Origin: Magnolia sinica
Lineage: Eukaryota > Streptophyta > Magnoliopsida > Magnoliales > Magnoliaceae
Assembly: GCF_029962835.1 (NCBI RefSeq)
Contig: NC_080582.1
Span: 16,562,032-16,626,031, forward strand
Reading direction: 5' to 3'
Length of the DNA: 64,000 bases
Shown: positions 54,520 to 64,000 of the stretch, piece by piece
Numbering within the stretch: position 1 is the stretch's first letter
Layout of the letters: each line of letters opens with the position of its first letter
Translations under genes and position numbers: made by a program
Notes under the pieces: model-generated
Seen by the model: the letters and a program-made list of their open reading frames with translations, nothing else
Told to the model about the DNA's origin: nothing
Database searches by the model: none

Positions 54520-55275
54520 TTGCCTATTACACAATCCAATTTTGACCGTGTGGAACTTTGCTGGCCCATTGTGATTTATGTGTTAGATCCAAACAATCCT
54601 AAAAAGTAGGCACATCCAAAGCTCAAGTAGACCACACCACAGGTAGCAGTGGGAGTTAAAAGACTAATTTACAACTATAGTGTGGCCCATTTGAGCTTTG
54701 GATTTGTCTCGCTTTTGGCCTCGTGTCTTACAAGGTATGGAAAAATGGATGGACGATGTGAATCTAATACATACATTATGATGGGGGCCATGGAAGTTCC
54801 ATATGTCAACACTCCGGGTTTTCTTCTCTCTAGCTAGCAGCTGAATTTATCGATGCATGAAATTTATGTATTTCTTATATCCACACCATTCATCCATTTT
54901 TTCAGATCATTCTGAAAAACAGGGCAAGCCAACACTCAAGTGGACCACACCACAAGAAATAGTAGGAATTGATGCTACCGTTGAAAACTTCCTGTGGCCA
55001 CAGAAGGCTCTGATCAAGCTGATATTTGTGTTTTAACTTCATCCAGGTATGGATGACCTTATGAACAGGGTAGATGAGAAGTAAGCATCATGGTTGGCAC
55101 TAGGAAGGTTTCAAGGGAAGTTTGTTCAATCCTCACTTCTTTCTATGGTGTGGTCCACTTGCACCTCATGTTTGGGTTCATGTTCTAAATTATCTGTAAA
55201 TATTGATGCAGTGTGAATTTAACACAAAAAATCATAGTGGCACTTGGAGAAGATTCACAATTAAAACTTGCATTG
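54520..55275. mobile_element. two foldback MITE copies, right arm
   Basis: Mirror of 28856-29600: TTGTGATTTATGTGTTAGAT, ACATTATGATGGGGGCCATG, then TTTCAGATCATTCTGAAAAA and GGTGTGGTCCACTTGCACCT. Confidence 0.6.
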
Positions 55276-55948
55276 TGTAGCAGGCAATCTATCCTGGAGA
55301 GAAATTCTGGGTATTTTGTTACTGGAGTCACGAGAAATGCCGCGTTCCAATGAAAAGAAATTATGAAAATAATACTCCACATTAAACAGTACAGGAGAAA
55401 CATTGAATGGTTAGGATCTTACAATCTAGAAGACTGCAGGGGATCCCCCATCAATAGTGGTGCCCATCAGACCCAACAATTTGGTTAATGCAAGTGTATA
55501 GGATCATGTGCATCAACTATGTATATGTTGATGCTCAGGACCCCTGCTGTAGGGACTATGTATATGTTGATGCTCAGGACCCCTGCTGTAGGGCTATCCC
55601 ACTTTGATACTTATAGTTTTGTTAGGTTTCTGTATGAGTAACTAATAATATGCTCCTATGAGATTGACTAATATCATCTATTCATCATTGAATTTCTTAA
55701 TTTATCTTGCTCTCTAGATGATCATTTCAGCCAAATAGTGGTCTTGGGAGCATCTTTATGTGTTTCTGGGAATTTTTTTAAACCATTTTGTCATATTTAG
55801 CAATAAAGTTCTCATTTGACAAAAAAAGACAAGAAAATACTCAATGGGACTGGATTACTGATGATACCATATGAATATGACAGTTTTCATCTCTAAGCAC
55901 ACTCCAATGCCATCAAAATTCAATTTTCAAACTCCTACCAAAGGAGGG
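55276..55948. other. spacer with a right-arm-only tandem duplication
   Basis: Non-coding mirror of 28196-28855. At 55517-55594 a 39-bp unit (CTATGTATATGTTGATGCTC plus AGGACCCCTGCTGTAGGG) is present twice; the left arm has it once. Confidence 0.7.
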
Positions 55949-56722
55949 TGATGTGGGGGAGGACGTGATGGGGTCAATCACCATCTTCCTCGAGGATAAC
56001 TACTTTGAATCTACGGAGCTCCTCTGGATTCCTGACAGAGTTTCCTTGAATCCACAAGGGATAAAGTAGAAATAAATTCTAATAAATTCGAAAAGAAATT
56101 GATTGATGATAAAAAAATAATAATAATAATAATAATAATAATAGTGAATTCTAATAAAAGAAATAATTTCTTTTCGAATAATTTCTAATAAATTTGAAAA
56201 GAAATTACAATCCTTTAAATAGTGAACTCGAACCTAAGATGAAGTTTTAGAGTCAAAACTCCAACTCAAACTCCCAAAAAACATGACTTACTATAAGTAG
56301 TAAAATTATTATTTATAACGGTGATGATTCCTATTAGACTTCATGGTTTTTGGCCAAAAATAGTAAGTGTCCAATTTAGCCTAACCACATTATTCTCCTA
56401 ATTTTTCTAAGCCCTTTTCATGTTGGGCACGACTCCTAAAACTCAAAGGATCAAAAGTTTTGATCGAACTAAAACTTACTATAAAAATAAAATAAATTGG
56501 ACTTTTGACTGTGGATTTGAAATCTCGCAAAGTGTGGGCAACCCAGCATAATAGGGTTGGTTGGCTAAAGTAGCTTATCTTATCCTAAAATATATATGAT
56601 ATGTCGAAAAACTCATCCCGGTTTGTGAGATACGATTGTTTTAAGGTTCTGACGGTCCTGCTCACTTCTGCCTTCGATTAGGCCTTATCTGGTCCATCTT
56701 GGCCATGAAAGTGTCCGCGTTA
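55949..56722. mobile_element. solo LTR-like copy, right arm
   Basis: Mirror of 27419-28195, including the (ATA)n tract at about 56115-56142. Confidence 0.6.
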
Positions 56723-56952
56723 GAGAAGGTCCCATGCGGTGATTCACCTAAAAACTGGAGATGAAAGGGACCAAATGATTGTACTTTAATTCTTTCCAGT
56801 AATGCCTGGGAGGGTACTGCTCCCTATATGCAGTAATTCCACTCCTTGCAGATTTTCCAACAAAACACTAGAGAGAACGAATCAAGAGTACTTTCCTCTT
56901 TCCTATAAAGGACTGTTTCTGCAATTACTTGAGACTGCTCCAACCTTCTCCC

Positions 56953-57141
56953 TCATAGTCCATGCAATTCCAAAGTGATTGGAAAAAAAACAGTGCAAAA
57001 ACAAGCCACTGAACAATGGAGGAATAGGTGAACTGATTCCTCTCCTTCATTGCACCTGTTTGGGAAGCTAACACCTCTTTTCTTTGGTTGGAGCTTTGCT
57101 AAGTGCACACGTGTGTGCAATAGAGCCCATGTACATGCCAC
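56953..57141 (-). mobile_element. short LINE fragment, mirror copy
   Basis: The minus strand reads RVHLAKLQPKKRGVSFPN, CNEGEESVHLFLHCSVA. Counterpart of 27000-27185. Confidence 0.5.
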
Positions 57142-58203
57142 TCGTGTGCCAGCATGTCATGATAGGTTCAAGATCCAATCCATCCATCAGAAAGGAACCA
57201 CTAGATTGAGGCCCTATCCTGATAATCAGGTTGATCCACTAGTCAGGTGGGTCACAGTCTGCAAGACAAATGAGTTACTCCAAAAAAATGGATAAAGTTT
57301 TCTAACCCGTCCACCTGTTTCTAGTATTGGGGCCCACTTGATGAGTGGACCAGATTTATTTTTGGGAGAACATGTAGAAGGTCGGACCAATCTGATGGAT
57401 GGATTGGATCTCGCACCTATGTGCCATGCTGTCAGTCATCATCCCATGGAAGGAGCGAGCAGAGGCCCGCTTCCTTGTCTGACAAATTCCTCCTACAAGG
57501 GGGAGACCAAACTACCACATCCGGATCATGAAGAAACATTGAGCAAGGGAGAGCTCCCCATCTGGGGCAAGACTTGCTAACCTCGGAAACTCCTCCTGGA
57601 GGGACCTCTCTCCGATCCACAGGTCTTTCCAGAACTGATTTGCTGCCTGTCACCGCATGAGAATCTGACCCTCTCCTTAAACTTGTCCACCACTCTACAG
57701 ACTGCCTTACACAGCCCAGAAGTTCTATATAAAGATGTCCTTTACCCACCAGCCCCTTTCCTGGAATCTTCCCCAACTTCTGGGAGAGTGACCTGCTTTA
57801 GTTTCCCTAACAGCTGGTGAATTCCTCAGCCTTTGTCTTTAAGGTTCCTTGTGAATGTCAAGTTTCATTCCAGTCTACCATCAACTGACACTTTTTTTCT
57901 GCAAGGTGATTTTGAATAAACTTGGGAAGTTGGCCCCCAGTGACAACCCATCCATACTTCTTCACATTCCTGTTTCTTCTTATTTCTTTTTTCCCTTTCC
58001 AACACCCTAGTTCAAGTCGTGTTGGATCTGGTTGTCAAGGTCCTCAGTTTGGGTTCGTATTGGAAAAGCCAGCCTGATTTGATATCAGGTTGGATTCGGG
58101 TTGAGCAAATTCAGGTTGGATTAGGATGTGTTGGGAATAATTACGTCTATTTGGGTTGGGTGGGGTCTGGTCAGGTTGGGTCCAGTTGGATCAAGTATGG
58201 TGT
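57142..58203. other. non-coding DNA, right arm
   Basis: Mirror of 25936-26999: dispersed repeat DNA followed by a GGTTGGGTTGGG-rich stretch (about 58090-58200). No gene is recognised. Confidence 0.5.
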
Positions 58204-58218
58204 AAGTCGGGTAGGGTT

Positions 58219-58715
58219 GTGTTGGGTTTCTATCCGTCGCTTCGATTTGACGGAGGGAATGGCGATGATTACAGTGATATTGGAGCCAACAACGCTGGCA
58301 TTCAGCAATGGGAAGAGGAGATGCAGGAGTTTGTTCTGGAAGGTTCGGGCAGAGATAAGGAGGCAGGTGAAAGCGCGGTCGAGGAGAAGGTTCAGCTTCA
58401 AATACGACCCTTTCAGCTATGCATTGAATTTCGCTGATGCTGGGTCTGGATTCCTCTGTTGAATTAGATAATAGAGATTGAAAATGGTAGAAATAGGGTA
58501 AATGGGTTTTGTCTTGGGTGGGTTCTGTTTTTGCTTCTTGTATATGGAGTTTTTTCTCTTCTTTTCAGGAACTGAGTGTAGGTGAGGTAGCTTTTGTACT
58601 GGGATTTCTATCTCGATTCTCCTGGGTCTCGATTTTATTTTTATTTTTTTTTCGTTTTTTAATCTTTTCTTTTCTTAATATCAGTAATGGGTTATGTCTA
58701 TATAAAAAAAAAAAA
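58219..58715 (+). mobile_element. processed retrocopy, mirror copy
   Basis: The same 497-bp intron-free copy. The A run ends at 58715. Flanks are AAGTCGGGTAGGGTT (58204-58218) and AAGTCGGGTTGGGTT (58714-58728), one mismatch, where the left arm's two copies are identical. Confidence 0.75.
58259..58462 (+). CDS. small conserved plant protein, retrocopy (67 aa), mirror copy
   Basis: The frame starts MAMITVILEPTTLAF and carries LFWKVRAEIRRQVKARS and KYDPFSYALNF. It differs from the left copy by S-to-T near residue 5, N-to-S in the CRSLFW stretch and D-to-A at FADAGSG. The last change hits the conserved NFDD motif, so this copy may be relaxing. It is open throughout. An upstream in-frame extension reaches 58019 but is repeat-derived, so I chose the ATG at 58259. 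Confidence 0.6.
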   Translation: MAMITVILEPTTLAFSNGKRRCRSLFWKVRAEIRRQVKARSRRRFSFKYDPFSYALNFADAGSGFLC

Positions 58716-58937
58716 GTCGGGTTGGGTTGGGCTGCGAGTTGGGTCCTCTTGATGTCAGCTTGGGCTCAGTTTGACCCCCAACCCGGCCCAACCTGATCGA
58801 GTTGCACTCCTGATCCTGACACCCTTTTTAGCCATGCATCTTGTCCAACGTTGTGCTTGTGTTGTTGCTGTTTTAGGAATATATTCGTACAGTCAACTCT
58901 TCCAACCATCTGCTGACATTAATTACTTATGTACCAG

Positions 58938-59405
58938 TGATCAATGCGACTGTGCAACTTCAGAAGGAACTGTCTGCTCTGCAATCTGAATTGGATCGGA
59001 TCCAATTCTTACTGAAAATTGCTGATCCGACAAGAGAAGCTGCTCGGAGGAGGGATTCAAAAGCCCAGACATCAAAATCTAACCAGCCAGATATTCCTAT
59101 TTCCAACGTCACAAAAAAGGCTTTTAGTGGAGCAAAAGAAAAGCTCTACGCTAGCAAAGCCTGCAAATGGTTCCTCCCATAAAGATAAAAGTCTTACCTT
59201 AGAAACAAGTAAACCTCCAGAAGGTGATAAAGATGTTAGTGACGGCATAGAAAGCAAAGTGGCCACATACACGGTCACAAAGCCTATATGGCTTGGTGCT
59301 ACAGAGGACATGTAAGTGAAAGAGAAGCAACATGTACATGATGAAGCGCCACAAAAAATGTATGAATCTGACGATTTTGTTGACATTTGGGAAAGTGGCA
59401 TTTGA
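58938..59405 (+). pseudogene. kanadaptin-like gene fragment, mirror copy
   Basis: Counterpart of 24733-25200. The exon begins after TATGTACCAG and reads LQKELSALQSELDRIQFLL, ADPTREAARRRD, then after a +1-type frame change TYTVTKPIWLGATEDM, a TAA, and YESDDFVD before a TGA at about 59403. GTAAGT at the TAA could be an unused donor site. Upstream, 58850-58936 looks like the end of an intron. It is not a functional gene. Confidence 0.5.
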
Positions 59406-62400
59406 TACTATGGACTGACAACAACAAGAAAAGATACTTTGATTTCTAACCATCATTCATTCATTCCACAATAAATATAGGTCAACAGTTAAGAAGTAGA
59501 AAAAAAAAAATTAGCTCCATGATTTAATGTTGAAGAGAGTATATACTGTTTAATCTTTTATCATGAACAAAATAAAGTAATTTACCTTTTACTAAATGAT
59601 TCTTAAAATGCCCCCAGCAATTTAAAAGCATAAAATGAATGCCAAGTGAAGCTTAAAATAGAAGAGAATAAGTATAATTTGAATTGTAAATTGTAAGATA
59701 TAAATTATAGAATCGTAGGATTCATATAAAGAGGGATTCAAGGTGAGATTCAAATAGTTTTGCTTAAGATTAAACTCAAATCCTAAATTGCAAATAGTAG
59801 GATTTTGATGACTATGCGCTTGTTTAATATATGTGACCAATCACATTGAATTCATGCAGAACAATTGGGCGATGAGCGAACCTCATTGAATGACCGTTAT
59901 GGTTACTGATGCATAATTTTATCGTGGCCATTGCTCATTCCAAACTGATCAAAAGATTTCAATGAATTGCTCAGAGTCACATTCAAATGCATGTTGGATG
60001 CACTGGTTGCAGATGTAGTGAAGTGGCTAACCATTTTGAACCCTTGCAATGATCCTGAGCATCTAAAGGGTACCGTACATTGTAGAGAACAGCTGGTTGA
60101 AGTTGTAAGCTTGTGAAAACCGTTATCGCTACTCATGGAAGATAAAAAGTGGAGGATTTCATGGTCTATATGCTTCCTTTTGGACCTCTCTATAAACAGC
60201 AGCTATGAAAATGGAAGATTGTAAATTCAGATGTTATGCATCGGTTGAACCTTTGTATCCATTCTGTGGAATCAGTACAAAATCAATCTGAAATTGAGGG
60301 AAACGATTCTAACCACATTTGTTTTCATCTTTCAACAATGCCATTTTACAGTTTTTGCATGTGGACTGGAGCATCCGGAGTTAACGGATTTGATCTTAGG
60401 TTATTATGCACAATTGAAGTCTGAATGCAAGTGATTAGTGTATTGTCATTTCAAAGCGGCTTTCTAGTGTGTTTTCATTCGAGGAGGCCGAGTTCCGTGT
60501 TCAGAAAAAGTTCATAGATGTAGGGTTCATGTTTGATCTTTCCAAGCCATTGATCTGTAGGCCCCCATCGTGGATGGACGATTGCCCCAAAATCTCCCAA
60601 ATCAGAAGATCCTAGCCATCAAATCTTTGGCCTTTCCTCCAGTGAGTGTGGTTTGTTGGTTCATTTCTTTTTAACAACAGGAGGTTAGAGTTGACCAATT
60701 GGGAGGATATACTGGGAATGGTCCATCCATGATGGGGGACGTTAGATCAATGGCTTGGATAGATTAGCCATCGGCCCCACACTTACCAACCAGGTTCGGA
60801 AACCGGTAGGGAGCTTGGCCTCTTTTCATTCATTCTAATGTGGTGTAAACAATAATACGATAGGGATTTGATTCTTTAGTGCAGATACTGAGATTGAAAG
60901 CTCTAGCTACTGGTATGGATGCATCTGGTAATTATTACTGTCTTGTGCATTCGGATTCCAGAGGAATGGTTCCTTCCACATAATGGGATGAAAGTAAGTC
61001 CTACCTGTTTCCATTGCAATCCTCAAATTGGATGGCAGACGGTCACCATCTTTTCGGTGCATCTAAGATTGGCCCTTGGCCATTTATAGGTCTTTGTAGT
61101 GACAAATCTCATTATCGGGAATTTCTTCTCTCTAGAATTTCTCAGGATATTGATGGGAAAATCTGGCTAAAATTGAAATTTCTCTTATAAATTAATAAAT
61201 ATTTTAGGATTTTAATAATGACTAATTAGGTACGTCCTTTTTGAGAAGGAAAAGTACCGAAGTACCCTATTTATTGTTTTTCTTTGGAAAGTAATGAAGT
61301 CAGAAAAAAAAAAAAAGTGGCCGCCCCACCTAGTTTGTGTATAACATTAGCATGCCAAACGTATTCAACCAAACATAATAATCACAAGGACCAAAAATAT
61401 TTTTTTATTGAATCACTAGTGGGCTGTGATTATATTTTGATGTTTTTAAGTGGTGTATATTATTTTTTATGGTGTGCCTCATCCTCCTTTTAGATTGACG
61501 AAATTTTTGGTACTTCTCAACACTATAGGAGATTACATCTATTGGACGGCTTGGATATCATAAAAATATGTAATGGGCCCCAAGAATTTCTACTTTACCA
61601 GTTTCTAAAGAAACAAGTGCATGGTTGGCATTGTGGTAATTTCAGTGCTCTATTTGTGTGGAATTTTGTGGTAAAAATCCCTAAATAAAACGAGAGATGT
61701 CAACATCAAACGATTGCCAAAAGTAGAAAAGACTCGCCGGTTAAGACTGCAAATCGGATATGTGATGGGACCCAATTTTCAGGCTTACCTAAACTCAGCG
61801 TACAGATTTTCTTATGACCCAACCCCAACTTTTATCCAACAGTGCCTATTTCTCTGGATTTGATAAACATGATTAAGAGAATGAAATAAAGAATTAAGGA
61901 TCCTCATCATGGAACAATTGAGTGGACCAGTCGGGATTGGGATGATCCTGGCCCAAGTTTCAGCCTTATCCATGGTTGGCTAAGGTCATAAGCATATGCC
62001 TCTCTCTCTCTCTCTCTCATATAATAGAAAATTACATCTAAATTAGGGAACATAACTGAAACCTGAAAAACCCAACCAATTCATGCAAAGCAGAAAGGCC
62101 CCATAACAAAAATCATCTAACACCTCTGCGAGGAAAATAAAAGAAAAAATTAAATAAATTAAGTGTCCTTACTGCTGCAAGCATGATTTACAAAACAAAT
62201 CCAGTACTTGTTTAACTTTCCGAAATTCATGCTAAAGAGTAACACATCCAATTTGTTCATGAAATTCATAATTCGAAGCCACTACGACTAAGTCACCTAA
62301 GTCCTATAGAACACCCTCTTTCTACCACAGCATCGCACAAATAAAAGAGAATTACAATAGTTCAATAAGAGAATAATAACATAATAAACAGATCCTAGTT

Positions 62401-62414
62401 GAAGCAGAAAAGAA
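59406..62414. other. non-coding right-arm DNA between the kanadaptin fragment and gene 2'
   Basis: Mirror of 21774-24732. It includes a CT microsatellite at about 62001-62019 and AT-rich DNA at 59500-59720. The frame 60236-60424 is conserved between arms but shows no family signature. No gene is recognised. Confidence 0.5.
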
Positions 62415-64000
62415 TCACTTGGTTGACGGACACCATTCTTTGAAACGGATGTTGTGTGGCTTGACACTACCTTCCCATTTTATGCTTTCCCACCATTTCA
62501 GCTCACCTTCAATCTTGACTTCTGCTGCAGAAGCATTTGTGTTATGGAGAGGAAGCTTCTCCAGCAGCGGGCATCCTCGAATCTTCAACTTCTTCAGCAT
62601 CGGCAAGTGCCCACCGCAAATGCTTTTCAGTTTGCGTAGCTCCCAAAGTCGTAAATCGACTAGCTTTGGAAATGCATTTTGTCCCACCACGCTGTCTTCT
62701 TCAAAGACCTTCTCCAGTCTACAACAGAATTTTATTTCTAGTAATTTGAGATTCTGTAACTGAATGCTCGAAGAGAAGAAGTTGATGAGCTTCGGGCAAC
62801 AGTCCAAATATATATTCTTTAGGCATGCGAAGCTCCCACTTCCCAATTGCCACTGGCACACTGTTCTTAATTTGGCAAGATCGGACACCCTTAGATTTTC
62901 TAAACAGACTGCTGCATCAACGTCTGCCACACCGATGTTTACATTTCGTCCGACAATCAGATACTCCAATTGATGGCATTTCTCAATCCAGCATTCTTTA
63001 AGGTTGTCCATCTTCATGCCGAGATCGGACAGTGCCTTAACAAACGCATTGCCATACAAATGAAAGAATTCTATCACCGAGATAACTCCTCTAATACCAT
63101 CCAGGGAATTCTCACCGCTGCAAACCTCCAACCATCTGTCATAGCTCAAAGACGGCTCAAATCGAGCATAAATACGGTGGTAGAGAAATCGGTTTCCTTT
63201 AAAACGACCATATCTATCCTTGCGCCCTCCCTTGCAGGTACAGACTACGAAATGGAATTTTAGAAAGCAGGATTTCCACAGCTTCGATCTTCGGTCCAAA
63301 GACTTGAAAACACTGGCATCACTGACTGAGATGCGACGTATGCTTCTGTCCTGTAGCTGTTCATGCAGTAAGTCCAATCCACATCGATCCCAATTCAAAT
63401 TTTCTGGAAGCTGATCTATCTTTCTCCAATCAACCGTCTTGAGATGCTCCATTCCCAACAGGTCCAGGCACCGCATGGTTGTCAGATTGAAAATTTCGTG
63501 CGGGAGCTCCTCCAATTTCGTGCTTGAAAGATCAAGTGCCTCAAGTTTTGAAAGTTTATCTAGGCTGACCAGTCTCACTAGAGATCGACAACCCTTGAGC
63601 GAGAGCCGGCTGAGGTTGCAGGCACCTGAGATGTTGAGACATCGGAGGCTTTGCATGTTGTGGAAGGATACCTCCACCATCTTCGTCAAGGGAGTTTGAT
63701 GGAGATCGAGGATCTCGAGCTTCTGCATATCCTTTAAGAATGAAGGAAGAGCCTCTAGCTTGCAGCAGCTTTGAAGCTTCAACAACCGTAATTCACATAG
63801 GCAGGACATGGACGAGGGCAGGGAAGTGATGCTTGTGAAAGAAATGTCAAGGACTCGGAGTTTGGTCATGTTCTGGAAAAAACCATCTGCGATTTCTTGC
63901 AAATGATCATTGTTTTTTAGCAACAATGTTGAGAGAAGAGGGCAATTTGGAGAGCGGAATGGGAGTGTTTCTACCTGATTATTGGATAATAAGATCCATT
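62415..64000 (-). CDS. NB-LRR gene 2' (right arm), LRR part only, cut by the window edge
   Basis: The open frame runs from the stop at 62415 to the window edge, over 500 residues of LRR. It ends with the same last 70 or so residues as gene 2 (GCPLLEKLPLHNTNASAAEV, WWESIKWEG). The middle differs markedly: QLEYLIVG resembles pseudogene 3, while SKLWKSCFL and CKGGRKDRYGRFK resemble gene 1. Relative to gene 2 it also has a few extra residues (VGRNVNIGVADVDAAV). The NB part lies beyond the window, so whether the gene is intact is unknown. It has no in-window stop. Confidence 0.8.
   Translation of the reverse strand, partial: WILLSNNQVETLPFRSPNCPLLSTLLLKNNDHLQEIADGFFQNMTKLRVLDISFTSITSLPSSMSCLCELRLLKLQSCCKLEALPSFLKDMQKLEILDLHQTPLTKMVEVSFHNMQSLRCLNISGACNLSRLSLKGCRSLVRLVSLDKLSKLEALDLSSTKLEELPHEIFNLTTMRCLDLLGMEHLKTVDWRKIDQLPENLNWDRCGLDLLHEQLQDRSIRRISVSDASVFKSLDRRSKLWKSCFLKFHFVVCTCKGGRKDRYGRFKGNRFLYHRIYARFEPSLSYDRWLEVCSGENSLDGIRGVISVIEFFHLYGNAFVKALSDLGMKMDNLKECWIEKCHQLEYLIVGRNVNIGVADVDAAVCLENLRVSDLAKLRTVCQWQLGSGSFACLKNIYLDCCPKLINFFSSSIQLQNLKLLEIKFCCRLEKVFEEDSVVGQNAFPKLVDLRLWELRKLKSICGGHLPMLKKLKIRGCPLLEKLPLHNTNASAAEVKIEGELKWWESIKWEGSVKPHNIRFKEWCPSTK

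Larger units (their letters stand above)
46241..64000 (-). repeat. right arm of the large inverted repeat
   Basis: This is the reverse-oriented counterpart of 20188-39409, continuing past the window. Non-coding parts are about 97-99% identical by eye. Differences include the missing hAT element, the MITE and LINE being shared, several indels of 4-40 bp, and a much more divergent LRR in gene 2'. Confidence 0.9.

Noticed and set aside
1-64000. tRNA, rRNA or microRNA genes
   Set aside because: I saw no cloverleaf-like or rRNA-like sequence. The foldback MITEs could form hairpins, but nothing marks a specific small-RNA gene.

Overview
This is nuclear DNA of a flowering plant. It holds NB-LRR disease-resistance genes of the CNL At4g27190-like type, LTR retrotransposons, a plant LINE with an RNase H domain, a hAT element and many GTGGGGCCCACC-type foldback MITEs. 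I cannot name the species. The abundance of those MITEs makes me lean weakly towards a magnoliid or another early-diverging angiosperm.

Layout. 1-4.2 kb is an old Ty3/gypsy fossil on the minus strand. 4.5-10.2 kb is a mosaic of MITEs, some nested, several with 9-bp target duplications typical of Mutator-like elements. NLR gene 1 (10374-13109) is a complete single-exon gene. 13.1-18.9 kb holds a GGCCCACC minisatellite split by a solo LTR, more MITEs and a 5' scrap of another NLR copy (about 15.3 kb). NLR gene 2 (18933-21773) is long and open, but its ancestral ATG is now ACG. Between gene 2 and the next copy lie a kanadaptin-like gene fragment and a processed retrocopy of a small conserved plant gene. 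NLR pseudogene 3 (29787-32832) follows, then a LINE (35005-39410, minus) that is split by a hAT element carrying a captured LRR receptor-kinase exon.

From about 20.2 kb to 39.4 kb the sequence is repeated in reverse orientation from 46.24 kb to the end of the window: gene 2', kanadaptin fragment, retrocopy, pseudogene 3' and LINE. The centre holds different retroelement insertions and a 100-N assembly gap (44862-44961). Two readings are possible: a real head-to-head duplication of at least 2 x 18 kb, or two haplotypes of one NLR locus scaffolded head to head. The gap and the allele-like differences (hAT present/absent, small indels, about 97-99% identity outside the LRR) make the haplotype reading quite possible.

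Function. The intact NLRs share an unusual architecture: almost no N-terminal signalling domain, a P-loop NB domain, no visible GLPL/ARC1 segment, a winged-helix block, MNS where MHD is expected, and a long LRR. Between the arms, gene 2 and gene 2' differ much more in the middle and C-terminal LRR (about 86% by eye) than in their 3' flank (about 98-99%), which suggests sequence exchange among cluster members or long-held allelic diversity.
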